A stretch of 56,296 bases of DNA from a virus. Position numbers and translations under genes: made by a program. The stretch lies in IMG/VR virus record IMGVR_UViG_3300020438_000049, positions 1 to 56,296 of that record; one strand, 5' to 3'. The notes under the pieces are model-generated. The model saw only the letters and a list, made by a program, of their open reading frames with translations, made no database searches and was not told where the DNA came from. Positions 6,882-15,725 of the stretch are shown in pieces; the first letter of the stretch is position 1, and every line of letters starts with the position of its first letter.

Positions 6882-8550
6882 TCTCTCCACCCTTGGGCAA
6901 TTCTGTCATACCACCATCCTTAGTGCCATCAAGGTTAGGTTCCATAACTGGTGCCCCTAAATCCATTCCTGCAGCACTTTGATCCATAGGTAATCCTGTT
7001 GCTGGATCTACTGGAATTGAAGGATCTGGTATAGTTCCATCTGCTATTTCCTTTTCAATTAACTTATCCTGTTCAATAATCTCATCATCTGTTTGATGTA
7101 GGATGTTACGTCTTACATAATCCTGAGAGAAGAACCTTCCAACATATGGTTCTGCTGTTGCAACACTATTCAATCTCTCATTTAATAGTTCTGAATTCTT
7201 TAATTCAGTGAAGTGATTATCATACAAGAAGTCATATTGTATATGTTCACTCATTATTTCCCAATCTTCTGGGGTGCATATATTCTTAAGAATCAATTGA
7301 GTCCTAAGCATATCATCAAACAATTTTGAGAATCTTTTTCTCAAACGTGCTACAAATTTAGTGAACTTAAGTTCATCTCTTAAGATTTCTGAGGATCTTC
7401 CGAGGTTAAATCCTCCTTCTCCGTCCATTCTTGATGGAGGTACGTTGAGGGATCTATATAATTTCTTTTTGAAGTACTCGATGTCCGTGATCTCACCCAG
7501 GTTTTGACCTCCAGGAAGAGTAGAAATCTCAGTACCACGTCCTCCTTCTCTCCGAGGGAGCCAGAAATCTTCCAGCATTGCCATGTACTTTTTGTCATCA
7601 CGGATCTCTCCTGTGTTAGCGTCGTATACAAGTTTGTTACGATATCGCATCATCACATCTCTGAGATATTGCTCTGCCTTTACCTTCGGTAGATTACCAA
7701 CATCAATATAGAAAATTCTACGTTCTGGAGCACGAGATAGTCTGTATATTACTAGAGAATCCTCAATCATCCTTAATTGATTGAGTGATTTGATTGATTT
7801 ATGCAAGTAAGAAAGGGTATTTCCTTTATTTCTATCTACCAGACCTGATGTACAATACGTTACTGCATCTTTTGCTAGCTTAATTCCCTGACTTGCACCT
7901 GTTGCATTTATATTTCCTGTTGGATATTGTTGCTTTGGATTGTATATAAAGTACTCTTCTAGTTCTGGCCATTTAAAACCCATTGGGTCTTGAGAATTAC
8001 CAGTACTATTGAGATTCAAATACTTATCTTTTTCTTGCTTCTTCTCTTGTCTAACATAACGCATTTTCATTGCGTCAATATAACGAAGATCTTGAATACC
8101 TGCTTGAGGATTCTTCAAATCAATGACTTTATGATAAAAAATCCTTCCATCAATATACCAGTTACGATAAATTTCGTGGGATTTCTTACCAAAATCTAAA
8201 AGATCAAGAATGTATTTAAATTCTGATCTAATTTTCTTCTTAATACCATCACTAGCACTAAGATTGGAAAGATCAATTTGAACAGGAACGTCGTTTGAGT
8301 CTGAAACAATTGCTTCATTTACGATATCTTCGATAGCACTATCCGCTTCGGGATGAAGTGACATCTCTCTATATCGTTTGATTAACTCATACTCAGTTCT
8401 GTAAACACCTTCGATGTCAACATAAGAACCAAAAAAACCACTACTCGCATAATGATCAACCCCGTCCTCGTCATTAGGAGCAACGGGGGAGACCGCATTG
8501 GGAGATAGTGGTTCTGTGTCCTCTATAGAGAACCCAAATAACTTCGACAT
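6877..8550 (-). CDS. gp20: gp20 portal protein
   Basis: The 557-residue protein matches T4 gp20 (524 residues). Blocks include RYREMSLHPEADSAIEDIVN, NEAIVSDSNDVPVQIDLSNL, YRNWYIDGRIFYHKVID, LRYIDAMKMRYVR, LSRAPERRIFYIDVGNLPK and LPGGQNLGEITDIEYFKKKL. Gp20 forms the twelve-subunit portal at the unique capsid vertex, nucleates prohead assembly, and is the docking site of the terminase and later the neck. The C-terminus is extended and Pro/Gly/Asp-rich. This gene family is the usual cyanomyovirus diversity marker. CATAAATA lies 25 bases upstream of the start. Confidence 0.98.
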   Translation of the reverse strand: MSKLFGFSIEDTEPLSPNAVSPVAPNDEDGVDHYASSGFFGSYVDIEGVYRTEYELIKRYREMSLHPEADSAIEDIVNEAIVSDSNDVPVQIDLSNLSASDGIKKKIRSEFKYILDLLDFGKKSHEIYRNWYIDGRIFYHKVIDLKNPQAGIQDLRYIDAMKMRYVRQEKKQEKDKYLNLNSTGNSQDPMGFKWPELEEYFIYNPKQQYPTGNINATGASQGIKLAKDAVTYCTSGLVDRNKGNTLSYLHKSIKSLNQLRMIEDSLVIYRLSRAPERRIFYIDVGNLPKVKAEQYLRDVMMRYRNKLVYDANTGEIRDDKKYMAMLEDFWLPRREGGRGTEISTLPGGQNLGEITDIEYFKKKLYRSLNVPPSRMDGEGGFNLGRSSEILRDELKFTKFVARLRKRFSKLFDDMLRTQLILKNICTPEDWEIMSEHIQYDFLYDNHFTELKNSELLNERLNSVATAEPYVGRFFSQDYVRRNILHQTDDEIIEQDKLIEKEIADGTIPDPSIPVDPATGLPMDQSAAGMDLGAPVMEPNLDGTKDGGMTELPKGGEI

Positions 8551-8574
8551 GATTTATTTAATTTTCCTTCTTAC

Positions 8575-8582
8575 TATTTATG
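8575..8582 (-). promoter_or_regulatory. Late promoter CATAAATA for gp20
   Basis: CATAAATA, a member of the NATAAATA late consensus, lies 25 bases before the gp20 ATG. It overlaps the boundary region of the gp19 3' end. Confidence 0.65.
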
Positions 8583-9170
8583 CTAGTCGGCAGAACCGTT
8601 TCCAGCAAGACTGAAGGATTGAACTTGGAATTCAACAGTGAATTCTTCTATAGTATCGCTTGATTCGTAAGATAAGTCAATAGCAGAGATATTTGTTGGG
8701 AAAATATCAACAAATTCATACTCTCTAAGAACTGTATTCTTATCACCAGAGTTGTCGTCGCTGCTTGTCTTAGATCCTCTACCAAGTTGATACACTTTAG
8801 CATTAGTCATATATGAAGCAGGATTAGTCGCTCCTAAGTTATTTTCTAACTTAGAAATCTGATTCATCCACTCTTCCATTGCAGTTCTAAGGATAAATCC
8901 TTCGTCATTGATAATGGTTACAGTCCATGTATCGAATGTTCTGTCTCCTGCAACTTTAAAAATACGACCTCTAAATGGTACATCAATTGCTGCTACATTA
9001 GATGCAGGTAAAGCTGCTGCCTTACACATATATCTAAAGTTATCAGCACTCCACTCAATTCCAGCAGGTAGAGTAGTTAACTCTACCTCGAACAGATTAG
9101 GTCTTGCACCGCCCCCAATAAGAGCACCTTTAAATTGAGAAATAGATTTGTTTTCTCTTGTCTTGGCCAT
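8583..9170 (-). CDS. gp19: gp19 tail tube protein
   Basis: The 195 residues match T4 gp19 (163 residues): RPNLFEVELTTLPAGIEW, FRYMCKAAALPASNVAAIDV, KVAGDRTFDTWTVTIINDEG, LREYEFVDIFPTNISAIDLS, and the closing IEEFTVEFQVQSFSL. Stacked hexameric rings of gp19 form the tail tube through which DNA passes. An ideal AGGAGG ribosome binding site (9181-9186) precedes the ATG, consistent with very high expression. CTAAATAA lies 22 bases upstream. The gene follows gp18, as in T4. Confidence 0.97.
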   Translation of the reverse strand: MAKTRENKSISQFKGALIGGGARPNLFEVELTTLPAGIEWSADNFRYMCKAAALPASNVAAIDVPFRGRIFKVAGDRTFDTWTVTIINDEGFILRTAMEEWMNQISKLENNLGATNPASYMTNAKVYQLGRGSKTSSDDNSGDKNTVLREYEFVDIFPTNISAIDLSYESSDTIEEFTVEFQVQSFSLAGNGSAD

Positions 9171-9191
9171 GGTTGGTTATCCTCCTGTGTT

Positions 9192-9198
9192 TATTTAG
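9192..9198 (-). promoter_or_regulatory. Late-promoter-like CTAAATA for gp19
   Basis: CTAAATAA lies 22 bases before the gp19 ATG and just upstream of the AGGAGG ribosome binding site, in the gp18-gp19 gap. It does not overlap a stop codon here. Confidence 0.55.
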
Positions 9199-9207
9199 AT
9201 AATGTGA

Positions 9208-11397
9208 TTAAACTCGACCTGCTACTTCCTCGAAACTAACACCAGTACGGGTAGCAACGAAAGTAAGAGTAACATAGTTGATTGACTTGGCAGGCTTCAG
9301 GAAGATGTCTGCTCTAAATTCATTATTATCGATAACATCAGGTGTGTTATTTGTGGTATCACAGATAACGAGGAATCCGTAAATACCTCTCTTTGCCTGA
9401 ATGTCACGTAGATAAGGTTCTACGATGTTCTTGAAGTTTGCTCTTGTTAACTCATCGTTGAGTTCAAAGAGTTGTGCTTCTGCTGCTTTCTCAAGTGCTT
9501 GCTCAACAGTTAAGAATAAACGACGAACGTTGATTCTATCGAAAGCAGATGCATAACCTAATCCAGTTTTGTCTCCGAATAATAGAGTACCAATTCCTGG
9601 TTGTGTTATGACTGAGTTAATCCTTTGAGGATAGAGTTGATCTCTTTGTGCCTTACTTGGATTATATGCAAGTTTAATTGCATTATTGATAATACCACGC
9701 TGTTGTCCAGCAGGTGAGAACCAAGGATAAGAATTGATTCCTGTACGACACATTAGACCAGCAACATCACCATTTGTTGGGATGTAGCGGAACTTATTGT
9801 TAAATCTGTCGTAAGTATACTTGTAACCACTATCAAATACTGCATATGATGAAGATGCAAGTGGTGAGAAGTACTTAACCAAGTTATCAGTTTGAGTATC
9901 AGTGTTAGTTAAACCAACAACGTCTGATCTATGTGGTCCAACAGTTGCCACGCAATCTTTTCTAAGATTAGCAATAGAAATTATAGAATTTGCTTTTGCT
10001 TGTGACTCTGCCTGTGTATCGCAGCCTGGTCCCATGATTAGGAAGTCTACTGCGGTTTCGTCTTTATTATTGAACTTATTGTATGCAGTTATTTGATCTG
10101 CAAGGTCTGCCTTCATTCCACCAGTAGCAGAATAATCAACACCACCAGCAAATGTATAAGTTACATTGCCTAATGCACTGTACTTAATACCTTGAGCATT
10201 TTGTCCCCAAACACCTGCACCAGTTGTAACTGGAGTATACCCAGAAGAGAATCCAGTTGCTAATGGAGTTGTACCCCAATAAGAATCTGCAGCAGCAGAT
10301 GGGTTCTTACCTGCATAGATGTTTGATGAATAATCTGCTAAGAACTGGTTGTACCAGATCTTTTGTGGAGCATTTACAGAAGAAACTGCGTCTTTTGCCT
10401 TTGAGATGCTTATGTGCTTCTCAAGAAGATTGCCTTTTATTCCACTAATTGTTCCTTTGTCATCAACTACAACAACGTGTAGACCATCACCTTTACCTTG
10501 TCTATCTGTTACGTAGACGTTAGATGTTGGTTTTGGAGCAATTTGCTTCCAAAAAATTGTTGAGTTTGTTAAACCTAATGTTTGCTGATTGTACCAGTCA
10601 ACAGAAGCACTAATAGTTGCTGTTGTTCCAACAAGAGCACCTGCAGCATTGATAACACTAAGTGTATTAAATCCAGCACCAGTTGTTAATGATGCATAGG
10701 TTGTTCCCTCTGCATAATCGATTGCTGTTTCTGTACCGTCAGTAGCAACTCTTGATGTAAGTTTGACATCAACTTTCTTTGTACCAGCATCAATACCAGT
10801 AATAATACCTTTAATATGTCCACTAAATGCGGATGTAGTTCCTGTACCAGGAATTACTGTATTATTTGGAACTGAAACTGAAACACCTTGTCCAACAGTA
10901 GAACCTGTTGGTATTGCACTTAGTGTTACAGTTTGATCTGCTGCGTCATCAATGAAACAAACTTTTAATCCGTCTGCCCATGTACCTGAGTTTTTCGCTG
11001 CATATGTAAAACTATTGTCTGTATCCTGATGATTATTTGTATAATCGTCATAGTTGTCAATTCTTGCTGCACCAGTCATAGTAGCACTGGCAGCATTAGA
11101 ACCAGCATTAGCATTTGCAAGTGTAGAACCTGCTGCTCTGGTTACTTTTAAAACTCCACCATATGAAAGGTAGGATGCTGCACTCATCCAGTACTCATAT
11201 TGAGCATCTGTTGAGATGGGCTTACCAAATACATTGATAAGATCTTGTTCTGTGGTTATATCAATTGGGTCATTTACTGGTCCAATTGGGAATGGTCCCG
11301 CAATTGCACCGATGTTGTCCAATACATTATCAGCTCTTCCTACTGTTAAGTCAACCTCCCTTACCAGTACTCCAGGAGATAATTGAGGAGTAGCCAT
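9208..11397 (-). CDS. gp18: gp18 contractile tail sheath protein
   Basis: The 729-residue protein starts MATPQLSPGVLVREVDLT, the typical sheath N-terminus, and ends TFVATRTGVSFEEVAGRV, the typical C-terminus. The C-terminal domain includes GIINNAIKLAYNPSKAQRDQ, LYPQRINSVITQPGIGTLLF and RINVRRLFLTVEQALEKAAE. Six subunits per ring surround the gp19 tube and contract to drive it through the host envelope. T4 gp18 is 659 residues. The extra length lies in the middle (about residues 90-330), a Gly/Thr/Ala-rich stretch expected to protrude from the sheath. AATAAATA lies 36 bases upstream, with a CGGAGAA-type ribosome binding site before the ATG. Confidence 0.97.
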   Translation of the reverse strand: MATPQLSPGVLVREVDLTVGRADNVLDNIGAIAGPFPIGPVNDPIDITTEQDLINVFGKPISTDAQYEYWMSAASYLSYGGVLKVTRAAGSTLANANAGSNAASATMTGAARIDNYDDYTNNHQDTDNSFTYAAKNSGTWADGLKVCFIDDAADQTVTLSAIPTGSTVGQGVSVSVPNNTVIPGTGTTSAFSGHIKGIITGIDAGTKKVDVKLTSRVATDGTETAIDYAEGTTYASLTTGAGFNTLSVINAAGALVGTTATISASVDWYNQQTLGLTNSTIFWKQIAPKPTSNVYVTDRQGKGDGLHVVVVDDKGTISGIKGNLLEKHISISKAKDAVSSVNAPQKIWYNQFLADYSSNIYAGKNPSAAADSYWGTTPLATGFSSGYTPVTTGAGVWGQNAQGIKYSALGNVTYTFAGGVDYSATGGMKADLADQITAYNKFNNKDETAVDFLIMGPGCDTQAESQAKANSIISIANLRKDCVATVGPHRSDVVGLTNTDTQTDNLVKYFSPLASSSYAVFDSGYKYTYDRFNNKFRYIPTNGDVAGLMCRTGINSYPWFSPAGQQRGIINNAIKLAYNPSKAQRDQLYPQRINSVITQPGIGTLLFGDKTGLGYASAFDRINVRRLFLTVEQALEKAAEAQLFELNDELTRANFKNIVEPYLRDIQAKRGIYGFLVICDTTNNTPDVIDNNEFRADIFLKPAKSINYVTLTFVATRTGVSFEEVAGRV

Positions 11398-11432
11398 GCT
11401 TTTTGTTCTCCGATTCTCAGTTAATCTGAAAA

Positions 11433-11440
11433 TATTTATT
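11433..11440 (-). promoter_or_regulatory. Late promoter AATAAATA for gp18
   Basis: AATAAATA lies 36 bases before the gp18 ATG, in the 84-base gp17-gp18 gap. It fits the NATAAATA late consensus. Confidence 0.65.
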
Positions 11441-11481
11441 CAAAGGAACATTTTCGTGTGCTATGAACAATGCATGAACAT

Positions 11482-13134
11482 TTACCTGTATTCCCACATG
11501 AATGACCTATCCCCATACTCATCTGCTTTTTTCCAGTGATCTCCATCTGCATCAACAAAACTATCTTCATCTAATCCATCAGACATAAACCCAAATGGAG
11601 CCATATCTTGTTCAATCTGATTCTTTTGTTCTTCGTATAATCTTTTTCTTACGTCCTGATCTGTAAGTTCTTTAAAGTAATCCTGAGCTACTAACCATGC
11701 ATATATGACAAGACACATAGCAAGGTCATCATTACATCCTTCTTCTGCCTCAAATGAATTGTTTTTCTGAATGAATGTGGTCAATTCACTCATAATCTCA
11801 TAATCAGTAAATAAGAGTTTATTCTCTTCTATCAATGTCTTTAAGTTAAGAGCACCAACCTTCTTGACGGTTTTTGACATCTTAACACCGAGTTGAGTCT
11901 TTTTACCTGAGAATCCCTGACCGACAACTTGCCCTGCTCTACCTCTCATAGAACACATAAGGAGATTTTCATACTCCATATCAAAGTTTAATATGGATGC
12001 AACCTGATCTCCAACATCATTTACTTCACATAAAACAAATGCATTATTATAATTTCTACCAACTTCCTCAATAATAGTTGGGAAAAGCATAGGTTTAATT
12101 TCATTATTTCTATACTTTGCTACTACTGCATGAGGAAACTCTGTAATATCAATGACTACAAATGCAGAATAATCCTTTGCTACTCCTCTTGCTACATCAA
12201 CCGTTATAGCATATTCATGCCCTTTCTGTGGATCAACATATACATCTAATCCAGCACTTGTCTTTTCTGGTTGTTGATATACTAATGCTCTCAATTTACT
12301 AGGAGCAATCAATGTATCGACAGATCCTAAGAACTCACATTCAAACTCAACTCTAAACTGTTGATCTGATGTGTTTGCAATTGTTTGTGCTTTCCATTTA
12401 TCATCCCTACCAGGCACTTCCGACCAGTGGACATCAGTCGGTACATATTCATTTTTACTTCTTTCCGCATCGTGCCACATACGGTAGAAGTGATTCATTC
12501 CGTGGGGGGTCGAGACAATAATGACTTTAGTACTTTTACCAGAAGTAATAGTAGGATAAACAGAGGCAAAAAACGAATCAGCAATATGATTTGGAACGAA
12601 TGCAAACTCATCCAAAAACAAGATATTGAATGACATTCCTCGAACAGCTGAGGCAGATGTTGAAGCAGCCAAGATTTTGGAACCATTTTCTAACTCTAGT
12701 GAACCTCTATTCCATGCTAATACACCTTGCTGCATCCACTTAGGAACATTCTCATATGCAGTTTGTAGTCTGCCAAGAAGTTCCCTTGCGGTTGCTGCCT
12801 TGTTAGCAAGAATACCAATATTTACACTATCATTGAATAGTAGATAATGCAACAGATAAGATATAACAGTTGTAGACTTACCTGTCTGACGAGGCATCTT
12901 ACAAATGTTGAATCTATTTCCATGAAAATTCTCAATTAACTTTTGCTGGAAGTCATAAGGTTCAAATGGCATCAAACCTTTATCAAGAGTAACGATCTTG
13001 ACATGATTCTGTGCAAAGTAAACGGGGTCTTCCCTACATGCCATAAACTCAAGAATCTGTTCTTGAGTAAACTCTATAGTAGTATTTGCCCGTTTTAGAT
13101 TGGGGTTACCTAAGTATATTTCGTCTCTTTTCAT
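11482..13134 (-). CDS. gp17: gp17 terminase large subunit
   Basis: The 550-residue packaging motor matches T4 gp17 (610 residues). The N-terminal ATPase has Walker A PRQTGKST (residues 81-88), Walker B ILFLDE (171-176, with Asp175 and Glu176) and coupling motif STP (208-210). The C-terminal RNase-H-like nuclease has TVDVARG (Asp313) followed by DYSAFVVIDI (Asp322). Gp17 docks on the gp20 portal, pumps DNA into the prohead and cuts the concatemer, stimulated by gp16. It follows the DUF192 gene by 15 bases and has no clear late promoter of its own, so it is probably read from gp15/gp16 transcripts. Confidence 0.98.
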   Translation of the reverse strand: MKRDEIYLGNPNLKRANTTIEFTQEQILEFMACREDPVYFAQNHVKIVTLDKGLMPFEPYDFQQKLIENFHGNRFNICKMPRQTGKSTTVISYLLHYLLFNDSVNIGILANKAATARELLGRLQTAYENVPKWMQQGVLAWNRGSLELENGSKILAASTSASAVRGMSFNILFLDEFAFVPNHIADSFFASVYPTITSGKSTKVIIVSTPHGMNHFYRMWHDAERSKNEYVPTDVHWSEVPGRDDKWKAQTIANTSDQQFRVEFECEFLGSVDTLIAPSKLRALVYQQPEKTSAGLDVYVDPQKGHEYAITVDVARGVAKDYSAFVVIDITEFPHAVVAKYRNNEIKPMLFPTIIEEVGRNYNNAFVLCEVNDVGDQVASILNFDMEYENLLMCSMRGRAGQVVGQGFSGKKTQLGVKMSKTVKKVGALNLKTLIEENKLLFTDYEIMSELTTFIQKNNSFEAEEGCNDDLAMCLVIYAWLVAQDYFKELTDQDVRKRLYEEQKNQIEQDMAPFGFMSDGLDEDSFVDADGDHWKKADEYGDRSFMWEYR

Positions 13135-13149
13135 AATAAAAAATAATAA

Positions 13150-13785
13150 TTACGTTCCTATTCGCAAGAACGGTTGACCAGGAACATAGTCTGTACGTTC
13201 ATAGTTCCAAACCTTACAACCAGGATAAACCTTACTCACTTGTGTTATTACTTCTTTTTTAGATGGTTTTGATACTTGAGGGAAGAACATCTTAATCATA
13301 TAGTTTCTTCCTCTCCATGCCAAATAAACATCTATAAGATTACCTATTTCAGTTGGTATTCTTGTAGACTCATCAAGTACACCTACTAATGGTTCTGGTT
13401 TAATAAGATCAATTGATTCAATCTCTGTTGGTTTATAGTCATTTCTCCAATCATCTACAAAAATATTATACCCTACATCAATATTATTCTCAACAAACCA
13501 TCCTCTATTTACTTCCAATGCATAACGAATATTGCCTTCTGGATAGACAGGAGAAGATCTTAAAGGTTCTAATTGTTTAATACTTTCTATAACTCCTTCT
13601 TCAGTAACGAATGCAATATCAAGAGGAATAGTAGTATGTCTCATATGAAAAGAATGCTCACCATCCTCTGCAAATGCAAAAAGCATTCCAGTATCTTGTT
13701 CCAGACTTTCCCTAAACATCAAACCCAAATCAAATTCTGCTTGGGTATTAGGGATTTCTATTTTTAAAGGTAAGTTAATCTTCAT
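13150..13785 (-). CDS. DUF192 protein with C-terminal extension, next to terminase
   Basis: Residues about 15-110 form a DUF192 domain: FDLGLMFRESLEQDTGMLF, HSFHMRHTTIPLDIAFVTEE, then IRYALEVNRGWFVENNIDVG. DUF192 proteins are small beta-rich proteins of unknown activity in bacteria and archaea. Copies near the terminase genes are, from memory, common in T4-like cyanophages. Residues about 125-211 form an extra domain with YLAWRGRNYMIKMFFPQ and VYPGCKVWNYERTDYVPGQP, which I do not recognise. The usual N-terminal signal peptide of cellular DUF192 proteins is absent, so it should be cytoplasmic. It overlaps the upstream 173-residue gene by four bases. A packaging or assembly role is inference from context. 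Confidence 0.85.
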   Translation of the reverse strand: MKINLPLKIEIPNTQAEFDLGLMFRESLEQDTGMLFAFAEDGEHSFHMRHTTIPLDIAFVTEEGVIESIKQLEPLRSSPVYPEGNIRYALEVNRGWFVENNIDVGYNIFVDDWRNDYKPTEIESIDLIKPEPLVGVLDESTRIPTEIGNLIDVYLAWRGRNYMIKMFFPQVSKPSKKEVITQVSKVYPGCKVWNYERTDYVPGQPFLRIGT

Positions 13786-14303
13786 GATCCTCCCCCATTA
13801 GAGCCGCCACCGTTCCCACCACCATTACTACTGCTGCTGCCATTACCACCGTCCACACCGCTATTACCATTAGTTGTGTTTCCATTAGTTTTAGTCTCTC
13901 CTTCTTCTGAGTCGTTTTCTAATCTTCCTCTCGCACCAACATAATATCCACGAGGAATAGGTTTACATTTTTTATCCGTGAAACACCAATATTTACCAGA
14001 AGGACAAGTTTTAAACTTGGTTTCTTCCATGAATTGTGAATAATTCTTCATAGTTCGTTGCCTAGCACTCTCGTCTTGCATGTTGACATACTTCTTAGAA
14101 GCATCTGTCATAGTATCTATATCCTGAAGGGTTAGTTTCTCTACAGGAAAGATATTAGACAATCTATAATTCAACCCATAGGGTGTTTGATAGTCCTGAG
14201 TTAATGTATCATCATCAATAGGAAACAGATACTTATCAAATTTAGCAACACCACCAGAAACGTTGGTGGGTTGTTCTTTAAGAAAGTCTCTGAATTTCTT
14301 CAT
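13782..14303 (-). CDS. Unknown 173-residue protein with Cys motif and Gly/Ser/Asn-rich tail
   Basis: The N-terminal half (MKKFRDFLKEQPTNV...) is folded in appearance. Residues about 100-130 hold CPSGKYWCFTDKKCKPIP, a three-Cys cluster spaced like a small disulphide or metal knuckle. The final 40 residues are low-complexity Gly/Asn/Ser (GGNGSSSSNGGG-type). It sits between gp16 and the DUF192 gene with four-base overlaps on both sides, so it is co-translated with the packaging proteins. I recall related proteins at this position in cyanophages but no established function. Confidence 0.82.
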   Translation of the reverse strand: MKKFRDFLKEQPTNVSGGVAKFDKYLFPIDDDTLTQDYQTPYGLNYRLSNIFPVEKLTLQDIDTMTDASKKYVNMQDESARQRTMKNYSQFMEETKFKTCPSGKYWCFTDKKCKPIPRGYYVGARGRLENDSEEGETKTNGNTTNGNSGVDGGNGSSSSNGGGNGGGSNGGGS

Positions 14304-14698
14304 TGATTTTGCTGTTTGATTAACTTAGCTAAGTCTGAAGTAGACCCAACAAACAATGCATTATTAGTAACATTGGTTGTTTTAGTCTTCTCTTCTTCAA
14401 CATCCTTCAGTTTCTTCTGAAGATCCATTAACTTATCAGTTGCATCAGATACACTCTTAATCAACTGACCAGCAACTTCATATGCTCTTGGTTGCTCAGT
14501 TTCTTGAGCAAGTTCGAGAATACCATCAATTGCTTCTTGACCTTTTTCGATAATACTATAAAGATTACCTCTTGTATAGTCATAATCTTTCTCAACATCA
14601 TTCTTAGTCAACCTATCTGGTTTTTCTTTAACCACAGGTTTAGGTTCTTCTGAAACCACTTCAGGAGTGATGTTAAATGCTTTATCTAATTGTTTCAT
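14300..14698 (-). CDS. gp16: gp16 terminase small subunit
   Basis: The 132-residue protein has the T4-type small terminase arrangement: a flexible N-terminus rich in Glu, Lys and Pro, then a central helical region (LYSIIEKGQEAIDGILELAQ, YEVAGQLIKSVSDATDKLMD, LQKKLKDVEEEK) expected to form the oligomeric coiled coil, and a short C-terminal tail. T4 gp16 is 164 residues. It recognises concatemer DNA and stimulates gp17 ATPase. It overlaps gp15 by one base and the downstream Cys-motif gene by four. Position between gp15 and gp17 supports the call. Confidence 0.9.
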   Translation of the reverse strand: MKQLDKAFNITPEVVSEEPKPVVKEKPDRLTKNDVEKDYDYTRGNLYSIIEKGQEAIDGILELAQETEQPRAYEVAGQLIKSVSDATDKLMDLQKKLKDVEEEKTKTTNVTNNALFVGSTSDLAKLIKQQNQ

Positions 14699-15699
14699 TA
14701 GAATGTATTCCCGTCGAATCCGAAGTCGTCACCTTCTTCGATAAGAACGCTATCTGCCTCAGTAATAGACTTAATAGCATCTCCTCTTAAGTGACCAACT
14801 GCAGTTGTACTATCTTGTCCTCTTTCTATTGTTATATCATTACCATCCTTAGACTTAATCCATATCTCTTCACCACCAAGATCTGCATATAACTTACCAC
14901 TTGATGGGATAGTTATCTTAGAAGAATCCTCAACAGTAATCATCGTATCTGTTAGAGAAATATCATTTGCAAGGTTTGCTATGATAGCAACATCACCTGT
15001 ATAGTTCTTAACTGCTCTTGGTTTTACAGAGTAAGTAACATCTCTTGCTGCTGTACCTCTCTTCTCTCCAGATAGATATGTAACAGTAGACTTCTTGATG
15101 ATATCCTTGGTAGCAGATGTAACAGGACCAAACATATAAGTCTTAGCAGTAAATCTTAAAGTATAAAGAAGTACTCTTCTCTGAGTAAAGTCTCCTTCAT
15201 AATCATCCTGCATTGTAATATTTTCTAATATAATCGGAACATCTCTCTTTTCGTTAATAGCACCAACCAAATTTACTGATACGTTATATGCTGGTTGGAA
15301 ATAAGGTAATATTTGTTCTGTAATCTGTAATGCATCATCATTCAACTTACACATAATAGCAAGTTCAAATTGCATATTATATGGTACAGGCATAAAAACT
15401 TTAGTTGTTTCTTTACCATCAGTCGGATCTTTTACAGTATATCTTTGTGTCGTTGTAACCTTTCTAGCAGGATCATATGTAAGACCTGTAAACTCAAATG
15501 ACATTCTAGGTAATGTCATTGCAGTGGACTTATTGAGATCTGGTGATTGTTCTAATCTTGCCAAGAATTTTTGAGTAGGACCGTATGCCAATGGCACTTT
15601 GATACTAGAATTTTCTTGCTTAACGGTTATCCCATTAAACAAAGTACCAAAGGAAATAATAGTCCTCCTAAGAATTTCGTTATAAAAATACTCAAACAT
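14698..15699 (-). CDS. gp15: gp15 tail completion / sheath terminator
   Basis: The 333 residues match T4 gp15 (272 residues): MFEYFYNEILRRTIISFGTL (T4 MFGYFYNSSFRRYATLMGDL), IKVPLAYGPTQKFLARLEQS, TLPRMSFEFTGLTYDPARK and LQITEQILPYFQPAYNVSV (T4 FQIVEQILPYFQPHFN). Gp15 forms the ring that caps the sheath and links the tail to gp13/gp14 of the neck. The last 70-80 residues are an acidic extension (TMITVEDSSKITIPSSGKLY and following) absent from T4. CTAAATA lies 20 bases upstream, containing the gp14 stop. Confidence 0.95.
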   Translation of the reverse strand: MFEYFYNEILRRTIISFGTLFNGITVKQENSSIKVPLAYGPTQKFLARLEQSPDLNKSTAMTLPRMSFEFTGLTYDPARKVTTTQRYTVKDPTDGKETTKVFMPVPYNMQFELAIMCKLNDDALQITEQILPYFQPAYNVSVNLVGAINEKRDVPIILENITMQDDYEGDFTQRRVLLYTLRFTAKTYMFGPVTSATKDIIKKSTVTYLSGEKRGTAARDVTYSVKPRAVKNYTGDVAIIANLANDISLTDTMITVEDSSKITIPSSGKLYADLGGEEIWIKSKDGNDITIERGQDSTTAVGHLRGDAIKSITEADSVLIEEGDDFGFDGNTF

Positions 15700-15718
15700 T
15701 GTTATAGTCCTGGTATAT

Positions 15719-15725
15719 TATTTAG
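15719..15725 (-). promoter_or_regulatory. Late-promoter-like CTAAATA for gp15, containing the gp14 stop
   Basis: CTAAATA lies 20 bases before the gp15 ATG. Its TAA (15724-15722) is the gp14 stop codon. Confidence 0.55.
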
